Positions 6,912-16,077 of a stretch of 64,000 nucleotides of DNA are shown piece after piece. Under the pieces are notes generated by a model. The model did no database searches. It was not told the DNA's origin and saw only the letters and a list, made by a program, of their open reading frames with translations. A program made the translations under genes and the position numbers. Positions within the stretch are counted from its first letter, which is position 1. Each line of letters starts with the position of its first letter. Source of the stretch: Leucobacter sp042726155 (lineage in GTDB: Bacteria > Actinomycetota > Actinomycetes > Actinomycetales > Microbacteriaceae); the NCBI RefSeq assembly GCF_042726155.1, contig NZ_JBHXHV010000001.1, positions 186,001 to 250,000 on the forward strand, in the 5' to 3' direction.

Positions 6912-8696
6912 CTATGCGCCCGCGGCGGTGATCAGGGACTGCATGGCGCGGTTCAGCAGCACCGTGTCTTGCGGCGCGAGTCGTTCTCCCGCAAAGAGTC
7001 TGCCAATCACGTACAGGCCGGTGATCGCTTCGTCACGCACGTAGGTATCCGTCAACCGATCGAGTGCGCGGACGGCCGTGCTTGCGACGTTTATGACCAA
7101 TCGCGGTCCCTCCGCTGCATCGCGATCTGTGGTCTCTCCGAGCTCACTGAGGAAATCAGCCCATGGATCAGCGGCATCATCGTCGAGTGCCTCCAGTGGC
7201 TCGCCGCCGCTGGCATCGATGAACACGACAGGCACTGTAACCGGGGCAAACTCGCGGAGGTCGAGTGAGACACCCAGTCGCTCCAGCACGGGACGTGCTT
7301 GGGTTTCAAGCGCCTGCGCGAATACACCATCGAGCGGCTTCGGCAACTGGTCGATAAACCGCCGCGAGTCGAAGGGCTGCAGGCGCGCGCCCTGACGAGG
7401 CCGTTCGGTGTGGCGCCTGAGTATCTCTCTGCCGTACACATAAGAGGCGTTGATGAGAAGTGTTCCGCGAGCTGAAAGCAGCGGGCCGAACGCCGTAAAG
7501 TCAGCCATTGAAGTCGTATACAGCAATGACTCCGTATCGCGTTGCATACGCGCAAGAGTCTGCTCGCCCTCGTTGGTCTCCCAGGTGACGCTTCGCACCA
7601 CAAGTTCGAGCATTTCGTCGTCGCTAACGGCCATGGCCATGAGGCCCTTGGAATGTATGTTGAGAAATCTCGCGAAACCGGCCGGGTCTCTTTCAGCGAA
7701 TCGCTCGATTCCTTCCCGGATCTGGCCGCCGATTTGCTCCTTTACCGCTTCAATTACGGCGGATTCTTGCAGGGCTTCGCGGGATGCGGTCAGGGGAAGA
7801 TCACCCGCTTCAACAGCAAGCCGAACAAAATACGCCCACGATGGCACCAGCTGCACGCTGCTGTCAGTGACGAACATGCCTCGCGAGTACACGGTGTCCC
7901 CCCGACGGCTCCCGACCTGGCCCGGGTTGTCAGCGATAAACGCGATTCCTCGTACGCCCGCGCTCGGCACGAAAACTGGCAGCATTGCGAGCGGTCGGTA
8001 GCCGAACTCGCGGTGCGCCCACTCCTCCATTTCCGCGGTGCTTCCGCTCCACGGCGGCGTCTGCTGGCTGACGATCTCAGCGGGCAAGACCGGGCCGCGA
8101 TTGAGCGAAACGGGTAAATCGAGAAGGCTTGCGAATCGCTCAGCCAGCAGCCGGACCCGGTGCGGGTGTACCCATTCCCGATCATCAGGCCGAGCCTGCA
8201 GTCGCACCTCAGTCCCCGGGCTTGGCAGCGGTTCGTCGGCTTGCCGAATTGAGAATGTGCCGTCCGCGTTTCCGACCCAACTGATTGTGAGGGCATCGGC
8301 TCGACGCGCACTGCGAGAGCGCACCTCGATACTGTCGGCAATGAGAAAGCAAGACAACAGCCCAATGCCGAACTGGCCAAGGTACTGACGTCGCGTCCGT
8401 GCGAAGTCTTCGCGCTTGCTTGAAGCGCCGATCGTTGCCAAGACGGCTCGCATCTCCTCTTCAGTGAGGCCGACGCCCTGATCACGCACGATCAGCTCAC
8501 CTGAGGCTTCAACGACCTCAATCGTGATTTCCTCCGGTGACTCCGGCTCGAACTCGTGGCGCGCGATGATTGCATCGCGCGCATTCTGAATGAGTTCACG
8601 CAGATACACCCTCGGACTCGAATACAGATGATGCGAGAGAATGTCGACGAGTCCGCGCAGATCTACGCGGAAGTTTTCCCCGGTCACGTCATTCAA
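6912..8696 (-). CDS. Hsp90-family chaperone-like ATPase (HtpG paralogue)
   Basis: 594 residues with the GHKL ATPase and middle domains of Hsp90. In the N-domain, E34 and N38 lie in YLRELIQNARDA (HtpG has ELISNASDA), D72 lies in RDQGVGL, and the lid glycine motif is GQFGIGLLSCFLIAD at 107-121. In the middle domain DLPLTASREALQ carries R306, the equivalent of the catalytic arginine in the SREILQ motif of HtpG. The C-terminal 230 residues diverge from the HtpG dimerisation domain. Its start overlaps the stop of the upstream helical-repeat gene by 4 bases (ATGA), so the two are translationally coupled. I infer that it is a specialised Hsp90 with a dedicated partner, not the housekeeping HtpG. Confidence 0.85.
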   Translation of the reverse strand: MNDVTGENFRVDLRGLVDILSHHLYSSPRVYLRELIQNARDAIIARHEFEPESPEEITIEVVEASGELIVRDQGVGLTEEEMRAVLATIGASSKREDFARTRRQYLGQFGIGLLSCFLIADSIEVRSRSARRADALTISWVGNADGTFSIRQADEPLPSPGTEVRLQARPDDREWVHPHRVRLLAERFASLLDLPVSLNRGPVLPAEIVSQQTPPWSGSTAEMEEWAHREFGYRPLAMLPVFVPSAGVRGIAFIADNPGQVGSRRGDTVYSRGMFVTDSSVQLVPSWAYFVRLAVEAGDLPLTASREALQESAVIEAVKEQIGGQIREGIERFAERDPAGFARFLNIHSKGLMAMAVSDDEMLELVVRSVTWETNEGEQTLARMQRDTESLLYTTSMADFTAFGPLLSARGTLLINASYVYGREILRRHTERPRQGARLQPFDSRRFIDQLPKPLDGVFAQALETQARPVLERLGVSLDLREFAPVTVPVVFIDASGGEPLEALDDDAADPWADFLSELGETTDRDAAEGPRLVINVASTAVRALDRLTDTYVRDEAITGLYVIGRLFAGERLAPQDTVLLNRAMQSLITAAGA

Positions 8697-10918
8697 TCTC
8701 GAGCTCCGAACGCGCGGTCACTGCGCAGCCAGCGATTGTGCAGATGCGAACTCCATTTCGCGTTGCCATTTCTGTCGTCGAGGTCGCGCCCGACGCCCTC
8801 CACCATTGCCCGCAGCTCGGGCCCGCGAGGGTCATGAGGGGCCCGGTCTTGGAGCACTCGACTGGCGGCGGCGAAGAGTTCGACCTCTGTGCAATCGCCC
8901 TCAGTGGCCCCTGCAAGTAGCGACTCGACAACCGGGAGAAGATCCCTGTCCGTTTCGGCGAGCCCCTCAAGCAGCGCCCACCCGGGCAGCTGCTCGAGTT
9001 CGTCAGGGTCGCCGTCGACTGAGTCGAGCAGATCGGCGAGCTTCTCTGCTCCGGAGTGCACGCCGTCGCGCACGTCCATCCAGCACAGCCATCCGATCGC
9101 CCCCCGTTGCTGCGCTTCTGTACCTTCCTCAGCGACCCGTCGCGCTGTCTCCCGCGCGATCTCAGGCAGCGGTATCGCCGCTTGCCCGATGGCTACGAGA
9201 TCCAAGATGGTGCGATCGAATGGTTCCTGGCCTGCCTGAAGACTCTTCTGCATTGACGCGAGTTCCTCGCGCAATACCTCGTGATCGCCCACATGGGCGG
9301 CAATTTCTGCTCGCGCAAAATGAATGCGTGCGTTCGTTCCGCCCATCCACTCACGAATACGATCCTCTGCATCAATAAGCTCTTCGATCTGTGACCACGG
9401 CACACTTGGCGTGGCGATACCGTCAAGAACGGCGAGCAAAAAGGTCGGCGGGCCGTAGGCGCGATAACTCGCACTTACGGCTGTTGGGTCGTCGGCGATC
9501 ACGCGTTGAGCACGCTGATACAGGTCGACGACCTTTCCGTTCGCCCCAAGCTGAGACGACTGCAGCGAATGGAAGAGTGGTACACAGAATCGGGTGGTGA
9601 GGCAGCGTAGCGCTTCTCCCTCCACCTCCAATTCGGCGGCGAGTTCGTCTGTGTCCGCCATCGTTTCCGTCGAGAGCAGTTCCCGGAACCGCCCAAACAG
9701 TTCGGAGTATTGATCTTGGAGGGCAATAGGGATGCGATCCTCGCGGACAGGTCCGTTTCGGCGGAGCCAACCCGCGCTCAGGATCCGCAGCGCGCGCGCC
9801 TGAACGTCTCCCCAGGTCTCTTGGTCGATGACGGGATCCGGTGTCGCTTCCACTCCCGCCCACCAGAAGGAGTCGAGCTCTCTGCGCTGTACGTCGGTAC
9901 CCCCGCGCTCGTCATACGCTGCGGCTGCGGCTTCGGCCAAGGCTCGCAGGAGACGCGCTTCTTCCTCGTTCGGATCGGCGAGCAAGCGATTACGCGCCAA
10001 CGCAGCGAGCGCTTCGAAGTTGTTCAGATCCAAAGCAAGGTTCCGAAGCACGTCATCGACGACTACGAGCGCAGCATCGGCGCGATGCTCCAGGATGGGA
10101 ATGAGGTAGTCGGGAGACACCGATCGCGCGAGGACGTCTATTCCGACCCCTTCAAGCAATTGGTCCGCAATCCTTCGCGCCTCGTCAATATCGCCGGCGC
10201 GAAGCCGGAAGAACGCCAACATCGCGAGCAACGGAACAGCGTCATTGAGCTGGTCCGCACTCAGCCTGTCACGATCGATGCCCACCATGCGCAACCGCTG
10301 TTCCGTTGTTTCGATTGCGCGCCGCAGGTCGAAACTCGCAATCAGCGGCATTTCGATGGGGATCACTGACAGGTCATCGGCACGCCACTCCTCGCTGGGT
10401 TCTGCCCGCCAGCGTTCCACCCATTGCGCAGTCTGTCGGGTATCGCCACGAGCAGCAGCCACCGCTGCCCTGGCGACCATGACACCAACAGGATCGGTGC
10501 CTCGAGTGCGCACCTGCTTCTCGACGAGGTCAATCACCCGTTCGAGTTGCGCGAGGGAGATAGTCGGATCCTCCAGGATCGACAGGGTGCTGGTTGCGAC
10601 AGCGTTCAACATCGTGACGACGTTGCGCGGATTGACAAAGTCGCCGTACCGGTCGATGTGGCGCATGAGGCGCACAAATGCCGTCAGCGCTTCGCGTTCC
10701 AGGGCACCGCTACTCAATGTCATGTGCAGCTCGAAGAGGCCGCTAGCGATAAGCGGCGCGAGACCTACGCGTTCGCAGTCAGCGATGAACTGCTCCATGG
10801 CCTCGATCTTGCCGAAATCACTGGGCATCGACCACAGCATGTCTCTGCGCTCGTAGAGTGACTGCACGAGTTCGCGTCGCTCACCCTCGAGATTCTGCAC
10901 GTCGGCGTAACCAATCAC
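8693..10918 (-). CDS. Large TPR-like helical-repeat protein, partner of the Hsp90-like ATPase
   Basis: 741 residues, almost wholly alpha-helical and acidic, with repeated helix pairs (for example VMVARAAVAAARGDTRQTAQWVE, LAMLAFFRLRAGDIDEARRIAD, IHFARAEIAAHVGDHEVLREEL), consistent with a degenerate tetratricopeptide solenoid. No catalytic motif, signal peptide or membrane segment is visible. The GTG at 10918 was chosen because GGAGG lies 5 bases upstream; the TTG at 10930 in frame overlaps that site. It is the first gene of the two-gene operon. TPR proteins are classic Hsp90 co-chaperones in eukaryotes, so a co-chaperone or client-recruiting role is a reasonable inference, but nothing in the sequence shows it directly. 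Confidence 0.7.
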   Translation of the reverse strand: MIGYADVQNLEGERRELVQSLYERRDMLWSMPSDFGKIEAMEQFIADCERVGLAPLIASGLFELHMTLSSGALEREALTAFVRLMRHIDRYGDFVNPRNVVTMLNAVATSTLSILEDPTISLAQLERVIDLVEKQVRTRGTDPVGVMVARAAVAAARGDTRQTAQWVERWRAEPSEEWRADDLSVIPIEMPLIASFDLRRAIETTEQRLRMVGIDRDRLSADQLNDAVPLLAMLAFFRLRAGDIDEARRIADQLLEGVGIDVLARSVSPDYLIPILEHRADAALVVVDDVLRNLALDLNNFEALAALARNRLLADPNEEEARLLRALAEAAAAAYDERGGTDVQRRELDSFWWAGVEATPDPVIDQETWGDVQARALRILSAGWLRRNGPVREDRIPIALQDQYSELFGRFRELLSTETMADTDELAAELEVEGEALRCLTTRFCVPLFHSLQSSQLGANGKVVDLYQRAQRVIADDPTAVSASYRAYGPPTFLLAVLDGIATPSVPWSQIEELIDAEDRIREWMGGTNARIHFARAEIAAHVGDHEVLREELASMQKSLQAGQEPFDRTILDLVAIGQAAIPLPEIARETARRVAEEGTEAQQRGAIGWLCWMDVRDGVHSGAEKLADLLDSVDGDPDELEQLPGWALLEGLAETDRDLLPVVESLLAGATEGDCTEVELFAAASRVLQDRAPHDPRGPELRAMVEGVGRDLDDRNGNAKWSSHLHNRWLRSDRAFGARD

Positions 10919-11018
10919 ATGGACCTCCAATTAATGGGTTCCTACTGCTTCTTCGCGGGTACAGACCACATAGTGATCGAGGCAATCACCACCCATACTA
11001 CGATCGCGCGTCGCCAAA

Positions 11019-12683
11019 CTACTGCGCGCGCCGCGCCGCAACCTCTGCCGCCGCCTCGGCCTCTGCCCGTTCACGGAGCACAAAGTGCTGCACCTTCCCG
11101 CTTGGGTTACGCGGCAACTCCGACACAAAGTCGATGCGGCGCGGGCACTTATAGATAGCGAGCCCCTCCTTCACTGTGTCGAGGATCTCAACGCGCAGCG
11201 CATCCGAGTCTTCGATGCCCGCGCGCGGCACCACGAAGGCGTTGACGATCGTGCCGCGCGTCGGGTCGGGGCGAGCGACGACGGCGCACTCGAGCACGTC
11301 GGGGTGCGAGGTGACGGCCTCTTCCACCTCTGAGGCACCCACGTTGTACCCCGCCGTGACGATCATGGAATCGGTACGCGCGTAGAACGTGAAGTAGCCG
11401 TCCTCGTCCATGACGAACGTGTCGCCGGTAATGTTCCACCCGTTCTGCACGTAGTTCGCCTGACGCTCGTCGTTCAGATAGCGGCAGCCGGTCGGGCCGA
11501 TAACGGCGAGCCGCCCGGGCACTCCGGCTGGGACCGACTCGCCGTCATCACCGACCACCGTCGCCCGGTAGCCAGGAACCGCGCGACCCGTGGCGCCCGG
11601 TCGCACGTCGCCACCGGAGGCTGAGATAAACACGTGCAGCATCTCGGTCGACCCGATTCCGTCGACCAGACGCAGTCCACTCGCGGCCTCGACGTCGTCG
11701 AATGTCTCCCGCGACAGGTGTTCGCCCGCAGAAACGCCGAGCCGCAACTTGCGCAGTTCGTCAGCGAGGCCCTCTTTGACCGCTCCTCGGTACCCGGTGG
11801 GCGCGGTGTAGAGCACTGTGATCCCGAGCGGCTCAATGAGCTTCGCGAGCTCGATGGGCGTTGCCCGTTCGAGGATCACGGCGGCACCGCCCGTGCGCAA
11901 CGGGAAGACGACGGCACCGCCGAGCCCAAAGGTGAAGGCGAGCGGTGCCGTGGTCGCGCTCACGTCGTGCTCGGAGAGATGGAGCACCCGCTTCCCAAAC
12001 GTGTCGGCGTTCGCAAGAATGTCGCGGTGGAAGTGCATGGTGACCTTGGGCACGCCCGTCGTGCCGCTCGTCGTGCCGAGCAACGCCACGTCATCGGCGG
12101 CCGTATCGACCGCCGTGAAGTCACCGGGCTTCGCCTCGCACGCCCGCTGCAGTTCGTCGTCGCCGCCGCCCGCCACGATTACTCGCACCCCTGCGAGCAG
12201 CCCGTCGATTCGAGCGGCTTCAACGTCGTCGAGGCCGCGATGGTCGGCGACGAGTACGGTCGGGCGCACTCGCTCAGCCACCTGCCCAATCTCCTTCTTA
12301 CGCCACGCAACCATGGTGGTGACCACCACTGCACCGGCCTTCAAGACACCGAGCCAGCACGCGACCGCCCACGGTCCGTTCAGCATGCGCAGCATCACGC
12401 GGTTGCCGGGCACAACCCCAAAGTCCTCGGTCAGCACCCGCGCGAACTGGTTCGCCCGGCGCTGTAGTTCGGCATAGCTCCAGCTACTCCCGATGCCCGT
12501 AAAGATCGCCGGCCGATCCCCGCCGTGCTCGGCGATCGTGCGATCGACGAGTTCGGTGCCTGCGTTCAGCCGTTCCCGGTACTGCACCTCCGGGATCGTG
12601 AACTCGAGCATCGGCCACTGCTCGAACGGTGGCAGCGAATCCCGAGTGAACGTATCGACGTGAGCGGATGGCGAAAGCTTCAT
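11019..12683 (-). CDS. AMP-dependent acyl-CoA ligase, benzoate/2-aminobenzoate-CoA ligase-like
   Basis: 554 residues of the ANL superfamily. The P-loop-like motif is TTSGTTGVPK at 204-213, followed by VTMHFHRDI as in benzoate- and 2-aminobenzoate-CoA ligases. Further marks are the A5-type GSTEM, the A7/A8 block ITGDTF...YFTFYARTDSMIVTAGYNVG (given in two parts), and the C-terminal catalytic lysine region NPSGKVQHF. It should activate a carboxylic acid, probably aromatic, to its CoA thioester using ATP. The ATG at 12683 has GGAGGAGAG upstream. No oxygenase or hydrolase of an aromatic pathway is nearby; only the AraC regulator lies just upstream in the same direction, 103 bases away. Confidence 0.83.
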   Translation of the reverse strand: MKLSPSAHVDTFTRDSLPPFEQWPMLEFTIPEVQYRERLNAGTELVDRTIAEHGGDRPAIFTGIGSSWSYAELQRRANQFARVLTEDFGVVPGNRVMLRMLNGPWAVACWLGVLKAGAVVVTTMVAWRKKEIGQVAERVRPTVLVADHRGLDDVEAARIDGLLAGVRVIVAGGGDDELQRACEAKPGDFTAVDTAADDVALLGTTSGTTGVPKVTMHFHRDILANADTFGKRVLHLSEHDVSATTAPLAFTFGLGGAVVFPLRTGGAAVILERATPIELAKLIEPLGITVLYTAPTGYRGAVKEGLADELRKLRLGVSAGEHLSRETFDDVEAASGLRLVDGIGSTEMLHVFISASGGDVRPGATGRAVPGYRATVVGDDGESVPAGVPGRLAVIGPTGCRYLNDERQANYVQNGWNITGDTFVMDEDGYFTFYARTDSMIVTAGYNVGASEVEEAVTSHPDVLECAVVARPDPTRGTIVNAFVVPRAGIEDSDALRVEILDTVKEGLAIYKCPRRIDFVSELPRNPSGKVQHFVLRERAEAEAAAEVAARRAQ

Positions 12684-12786
12684 CGCGGGTCTCTCCTCCG
12701 TTGGCGGACCGGTCTGTCTGCCATCGTCCCGTCGATTACTCGCAGCCGCTATGCCATATCCGACGCGGCTATCCCGAACGCGACAC

Positions 12787-13734
12787 TCACCGTGCGGCGC
12801 GCTGCGCCGTGGTCGAGGGTGTCTCTCCGAAGCGCTCTCGATACTGTTGCGCGAAGCGGCCCGCGTGGTAGAAACCTTGGGCGGCAGCGGCATCGGCGAC
12901 CAGGATGCCCTCTGGACCGGTCTCCAGATGCGCGCGCACGCGATCGAGTCGCCGATTTCGCAAGTATCGCGTCGGGCTCATGCCTGCTTCTTCCCGGAAC
13001 AACCGTTCGATCGTACGCAGGCTCACTCCCATGCGCGCAGCGATATCGCCGGCCGTGGGCACCTCATAGTCTGGAATGGCGTCGATCGTGTCGAGCGCAC
13101 GCGAGAGCATCGTCCGGCTCGGCGCGACTTCCTGCGAGAGCAGACCCGAGTGATTGTGTGCAACCCGCTGCAGCAGCAAATCGAGCCCGATTTTCCCCAG
13201 ATGGTCGGTGGATGCGGCGGGGAGCACGTCGTCGCGCACCGCCAGGTGAATGATCTGAGACCACGCCGATTCGACCTCCGACGGCAATGGCCGCAGCTCG
13301 AAACGCACTTCGGACTCGAGCTGCGCCCCCACCACCTCGCCAAACCGCGTAGTGATCATGGCGGGATCGAGGCGAAGCGAGATCTGGGCGAACGCCCGGT
13401 CGTACTCATATCGGGTCGGGCGGTTGCCGGAGACGATCAGCGTGCGCCCCGCACGAAGCACACTTGTTTCCCGCGCCTGACGAACGTTCGCTCGACCACT
13501 CACCGCGTGTTTGACGAGCGTCATCCCCTGGAGTTCACCCGGATCGACTTCGACGTCAGCACCGTAGGCGAGGGAAACGAGCCCAGCCCCCATGCCGTCC
13601 GTCGCGCGCAGGCGCATAGCAACCGGGCCCGATGCGATGCTCGACTGGGGAACGACGCGAAGCGTGTGATCGCAATACACCCGCGCGACGGCCGAGACGG
13701 CTTCATCAATGTCTGCCGTGCGGCACGTGATCAT
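12787..13734 (-). CDS. AraC-family transcriptional regulator
   Basis: 315 residues. The N-terminal two-thirds look like the AraC_binding_2 sensory domain (LVSLAYGADVEV, VSGNRPTRYEYDR); the C-terminus carries the two AraC helix-turn-helix units (DIAARMGVSLRTIERLFREEAG, MSPTRYLRNRRLDRVRAHL and GFYHAGRFAQQYRERFGETPS). The second HTH has the usual F-x2-AGRF-x2-YR pattern. It lies directly upstream of, and codirectional with, the CoA ligase gene, and so probably regulates it in response to an aromatic or short-chain acid. The ATG at 13734 lacks a clear ribosome-binding site. Confidence 0.9.
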   Translation of the reverse strand: MITCRTADIDEAVSAVARVYCDHTLRVVPQSSIASGPVAMRLRATDGMGAGLVSLAYGADVEVDPGELQGMTLVKHAVSGRANVRQARETSVLRAGRTLIVSGNRPTRYEYDRAFAQISLRLDPAMITTRFGEVVGAQLESEVRFELRPLPSEVESAWSQIIHLAVRDDVLPAASTDHLGKIGLDLLLQRVAHNHSGLLSQEVAPSRTMLSRALDTIDAIPDYEVPTAGDIAARMGVSLRTIERLFREEAGMSPTRYLRNRRLDRVRAHLETGPEGILVADAAAAQGFYHAGRFAQQYRERFGETPSTTAQRAAR

Positions 13735-13869
13735 GCGTCACCCCGACTCCGTCGTCGTTCGTCGGAACCCCAGTGCTCCGACTGCCAGTGTACGTCAGCC
13801 GACGCCGGCAGCACCCGACGCGGAATAGCGCCGTTGACGGATGTACTCGTGGTTTGGAAGTATGACGGA

Positions 13870-14274
13870 ATGAGCCTCTTCATCACCTGCCCTGTCGAGA
13901 GCGTCGAGCGCGCGACCGCCTTTTACAACGCCCTGGGCTGGACACTCAACGCAGAGATGTCCAATGACAGCGTGTCGTGCTTCGAGATCGCGCCCGACCA
14001 GTACGTCATGCTCGGAAGCCGGGAGATGTATGCCAGTGTCGGTGGTGTCGAAGAGCTGATCGGTGGGCCAGAGACGCCCTCAAAAGTCACGGTCTCGTTC
14101 GATCTCGGTAGCCGTGAGGCGGTTGACGAACTCACGGAGCGAGCAGGTGCCACGGGCGGACGGATCGGTGACACCGACGACTACCCTTTCATGTACCAGC
14201 GGCAGTTCGATGACCCCGATGGGTACCACTACTCACCGTTCTGGATGAAGCCGGAGCCCGATCCGGCCGCGTGA
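13870..14274 (+). CDS. VOC-family (glyoxalase/bleomycin resistance-like) protein
   Basis: 134 residues with one vicinal-oxygen-chelate fold made of two beta-alpha-beta3 halves: MSLFITCPVESVERATAFYNALG first, then KVTVSFDLGSREAVDELTE and the closing FDDPDGYHYSPFWM. The sequence resembles the PhnB/lactoylglutathione lyase-like group of small VOC proteins, whose substrates are mostly unknown. The ATG at 13870 begins the conserved first strand; GGAAG lies about 10 bases upstream. It stands alone between the AraC gene, which is divergent, and the AT-richer patch. Confidence 0.8.
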   Translation: MSLFITCPVESVERATAFYNALGWTLNAEMSNDSVSCFEIAPDQYVMLGSREMYASVGGVEELIGGPETPSKVTVSFDLGSREAVDELTERAGATGGRIGDTDDYPFMYQRQFDDPDGYHYSPFWMKPEPDPAA

Positions 14275-14511
14275 GTACGCGTTAACCAAATCGACTACGT
14301 CCCTCCGAATTTCTTTCCGCATGAGATTCAATTCGTAGCGTTCGCAAGGGCCCGTTGAGGGTTGCGAGGATAAACTTTATGAAAACAATGTGTTTTTATA
14401 AGTTGATCAACGAATTAATTGTTAGGCTGGCATATCGGCACTTCTTGCCGGGCGAAGCCGCACTGTTAAGTGGGGCTTCGATAGGTATTAGTTCACGAGA
14501 GGCGCCATCCC
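14275..14511. other. AT-richer intergenic segment
   Basis: This 237-base gap is visibly poorer in GC than its neighbours (for example TAAACTTTATGAAAACAATG and AACGAATTAATTGTTAGG). It holds the 8-base palindrome TTGATCAA near 14403 and the hairpin at 14453-14480. No open frame with a start and ribosome-binding site is evident. It precedes the unknown secreted protein. Confidence 0.6.
14453..14480 (+). other. Hairpin in the 5' region of the secreted-protein gene
   Basis: CGAAGCC and GGCTTCG pair over 7 bases, followed after one G/G mismatch by CACT/AGTG closing a GTTA loop. The hairpin ends about 31 bases before the ATG at 14512 and about 15 bases before its GAGAGG ribosome-binding site. It may be a terminator-like or regulatory element. 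No U-run follows. Confidence 0.45.
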
Positions 14512-15075
14512 ATGACGAAGTCGAAATGGTCTGCAAGTCTACGAATTGTCGCCGCTGGCGTGTTTTCTCTCGCGTTGTTGGGCCTGCCCGCAGTGGCGAA
14601 CGCGACTACGGAGCAGAACGAGGGCATTATCGAACTTGGCCCAGGTGTCACCACTTCCTCGCCTGCCGGAGAGGCGGCCATCGATGCTGCACTATCAGAC
14701 CTTCAGGGGACACAAACTCAAGCAGAGATTGATTCCCTGGTTGATCTAGGCAACGCCACCGTTCTGTACGACCTCGAATCGGGGGTGGACCTTGCCGCGA
14801 TCTCTATCGCTCCAAAGCCAGGACCATTGGGGCGAGCGATTACTGTCGTTGGGCCGGGTTGCAGCAGCACGTCAATGTGCCTGACCAACAAGAACCCCAA
14901 TGGATTTGCGGGCTCAGGAACTCGCTCAGTCAACCTGAGCGGAGTCACTAAAGCGTTTGCCGGTGACCGAATTGGATCGATCACCCCTTCAAGCGGCCCC
15001 GTCAAGGTAATGGCTAAAGGCGTCACCCTCAAGTTCGCGTCCCCAGGGACGGTCGTTTTCATCACAAGGGGTTGA
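14512..15075 (+). CDS. Secreted protein of unknown function
   Basis: 187 residues. A clear Sec signal peptide (MTKSKWSASLRIVAAGVF, then SLALLGLPAVANA) with a likely cut after ANA at about residue 31 is followed by a 155-residue mature part. Its first half is Ala/Asp-rich and helical; its second half is Gly/Ser/Thr-rich and probably beta, with two cysteines close together (PGCSSTSMC, about 120-126) that could form one disulfide. I do not recognise the family. GAGAGG lies about 9 bases before the ATG. The AT-richer 5' flank hints at recent transfer. It could be an effector, inhibitor or bacteriocin-like protein, but nothing decides this. Confidence 0.7.
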   Translation: MTKSKWSASLRIVAAGVFSLALLGLPAVANATTEQNEGIIELGPGVTTSSPAGEAAIDAALSDLQGTQTQAEIDSLVDLGNATVLYDLESGVDLAAISIAPKPGPLGRAITVVGPGCSSTSMCLTNKNPNGFAGSGTRSVNLSGVTKAFAGDRIGSITPSSGPVKVMAKGVTLKFASPGTVVFITRG

Positions 15076-15133
15076 ACGCACCTTGGGGGAACGCGCGCAC
15101 CCTGCCTGTTTCGAATGCGTTCGCTCCAAGGCG

Positions 15134-15961
15134 TCAGTGGCGTCCCGCCATCACCCCGCCGTCGGCGTCCCAGATCGCTCCGGTCACCCAACCGGCCCTG
15201 CCCGACAGCAGGAACGCCGTAATCTCAGCAATTTCCTCGGGTGTCCCCACCCGCCCGATCGGGTGGAACGAGTTGAACCCGCTGATTGCTTCGGCGACAT
15301 CATCTTTAGGGATGAAACCCTCGTAGATCGGGGTTCGCACGACCGCGGGCGCGATGGCGTTCGCCCGAATGCCATGCGGGGCGAGCTCGATCGCGAGGTG
15401 CTGGGTCAGCGCATGCAGACCAGCCTTCGCCATCGAGTAGGCCGATGAAGGCGTTGCCGCGATCGCCTGGTGGGCCCACATCGAGCCAAGGTTCACGATC
15501 GACCCCGTGACTCCAGCATCGACCATGTTCGCGGCCACGGTCTGCGTAATAAAGAATGTCGAACGACTAAGGTCCAGATACGAGTCGTAGTCGCTCACCA
15601 AGTGCTTGAGAAAGGGCTTGGGAACAAAGACGCCCGCGGCATTCACCAGCAGCGACGCATCGGCGTGCTGGCTCGACAGTTCATGCCGGACACCTTCGAC
15701 GGCCGCGAAGTCATTGAGATCCACTGCGATCGTGTGAACGGTCGCCCCGGTCTTCGTCAGAGCCTCCTGCGCCGCGGCGAGCTTCGCCGTATTGCGGGCG
15801 ATGACCACTACCTCGCCGCCGGCTGCTGCCACGAGTTCAGCCGCGGCGGAGCCCATGCCACTGCTCCCGCCAACGACGATCAGCTTCTGTCCGGTGAAAT
15901 CGAATGCCTGATTCTCCATGTTCGATTTCCCCTCACGCGGGGTGGTCTCGAGGTTGGCCAT
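15134..15961 (-). CDS. Short-chain dehydrogenase/reductase (SDR)
   Basis: 275 residues with a classical Rossmann SDR: the cofactor loop GGSSGMG at 31-37, the NAAG motif, the catalytic Ser in IVNLGSMW, and YSMAK (Tyr and Lys of YxxxK). The residue after the second strand is Arg (IARNTAK), which favours NADP(H). The ATG at 15961 has AAGGAG 5 bases upstream; the stop is at 15134. A LysR regulator lies upstream on the same strand, 116 bases away, and probably controls it. The substrate is unknown. Confidence 0.9.
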   Translation of the reverse strand: MANLETTPREGKSNMENQAFDFTGQKLIVVGGSSGMGSAAAELVAAAGGEVVVIARNTAKLAAAQEALTKTGATVHTIAVDLNDFAAVEGVRHELSSQHADASLLVNAAGVFVPKPFLKHLVSDYDSYLDLSRSTFFITQTVAANMVDAGVTGSIVNLGSMWAHQAIAATPSSAYSMAKAGLHALTQHLAIELAPHGIRANAIAPAVVRTPIYEGFIPKDDVAEAISGFNSFHPIGRVGTPEEIAEITAFLLSGRAGWVTGAIWDADGGVMAGRH

Positions 15962-16077
15962 GTGAGCTCCTTCAGTCGGTGGCGGCACGTTGCCTGCACT
16001 TCACCAAGCTAAGGAGAGCCCGGGAATCGCGGTAGGTGCGTCCGATGAATGAGGCCATAAACTCCGCGAATGCGCCG

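Noticed and set aside
12751..13869. Long N-terminal extension of the VOC protein frame
   Set aside because: The extension is antisense to the AraC gene; the conserved VOC fold begins at 13870.
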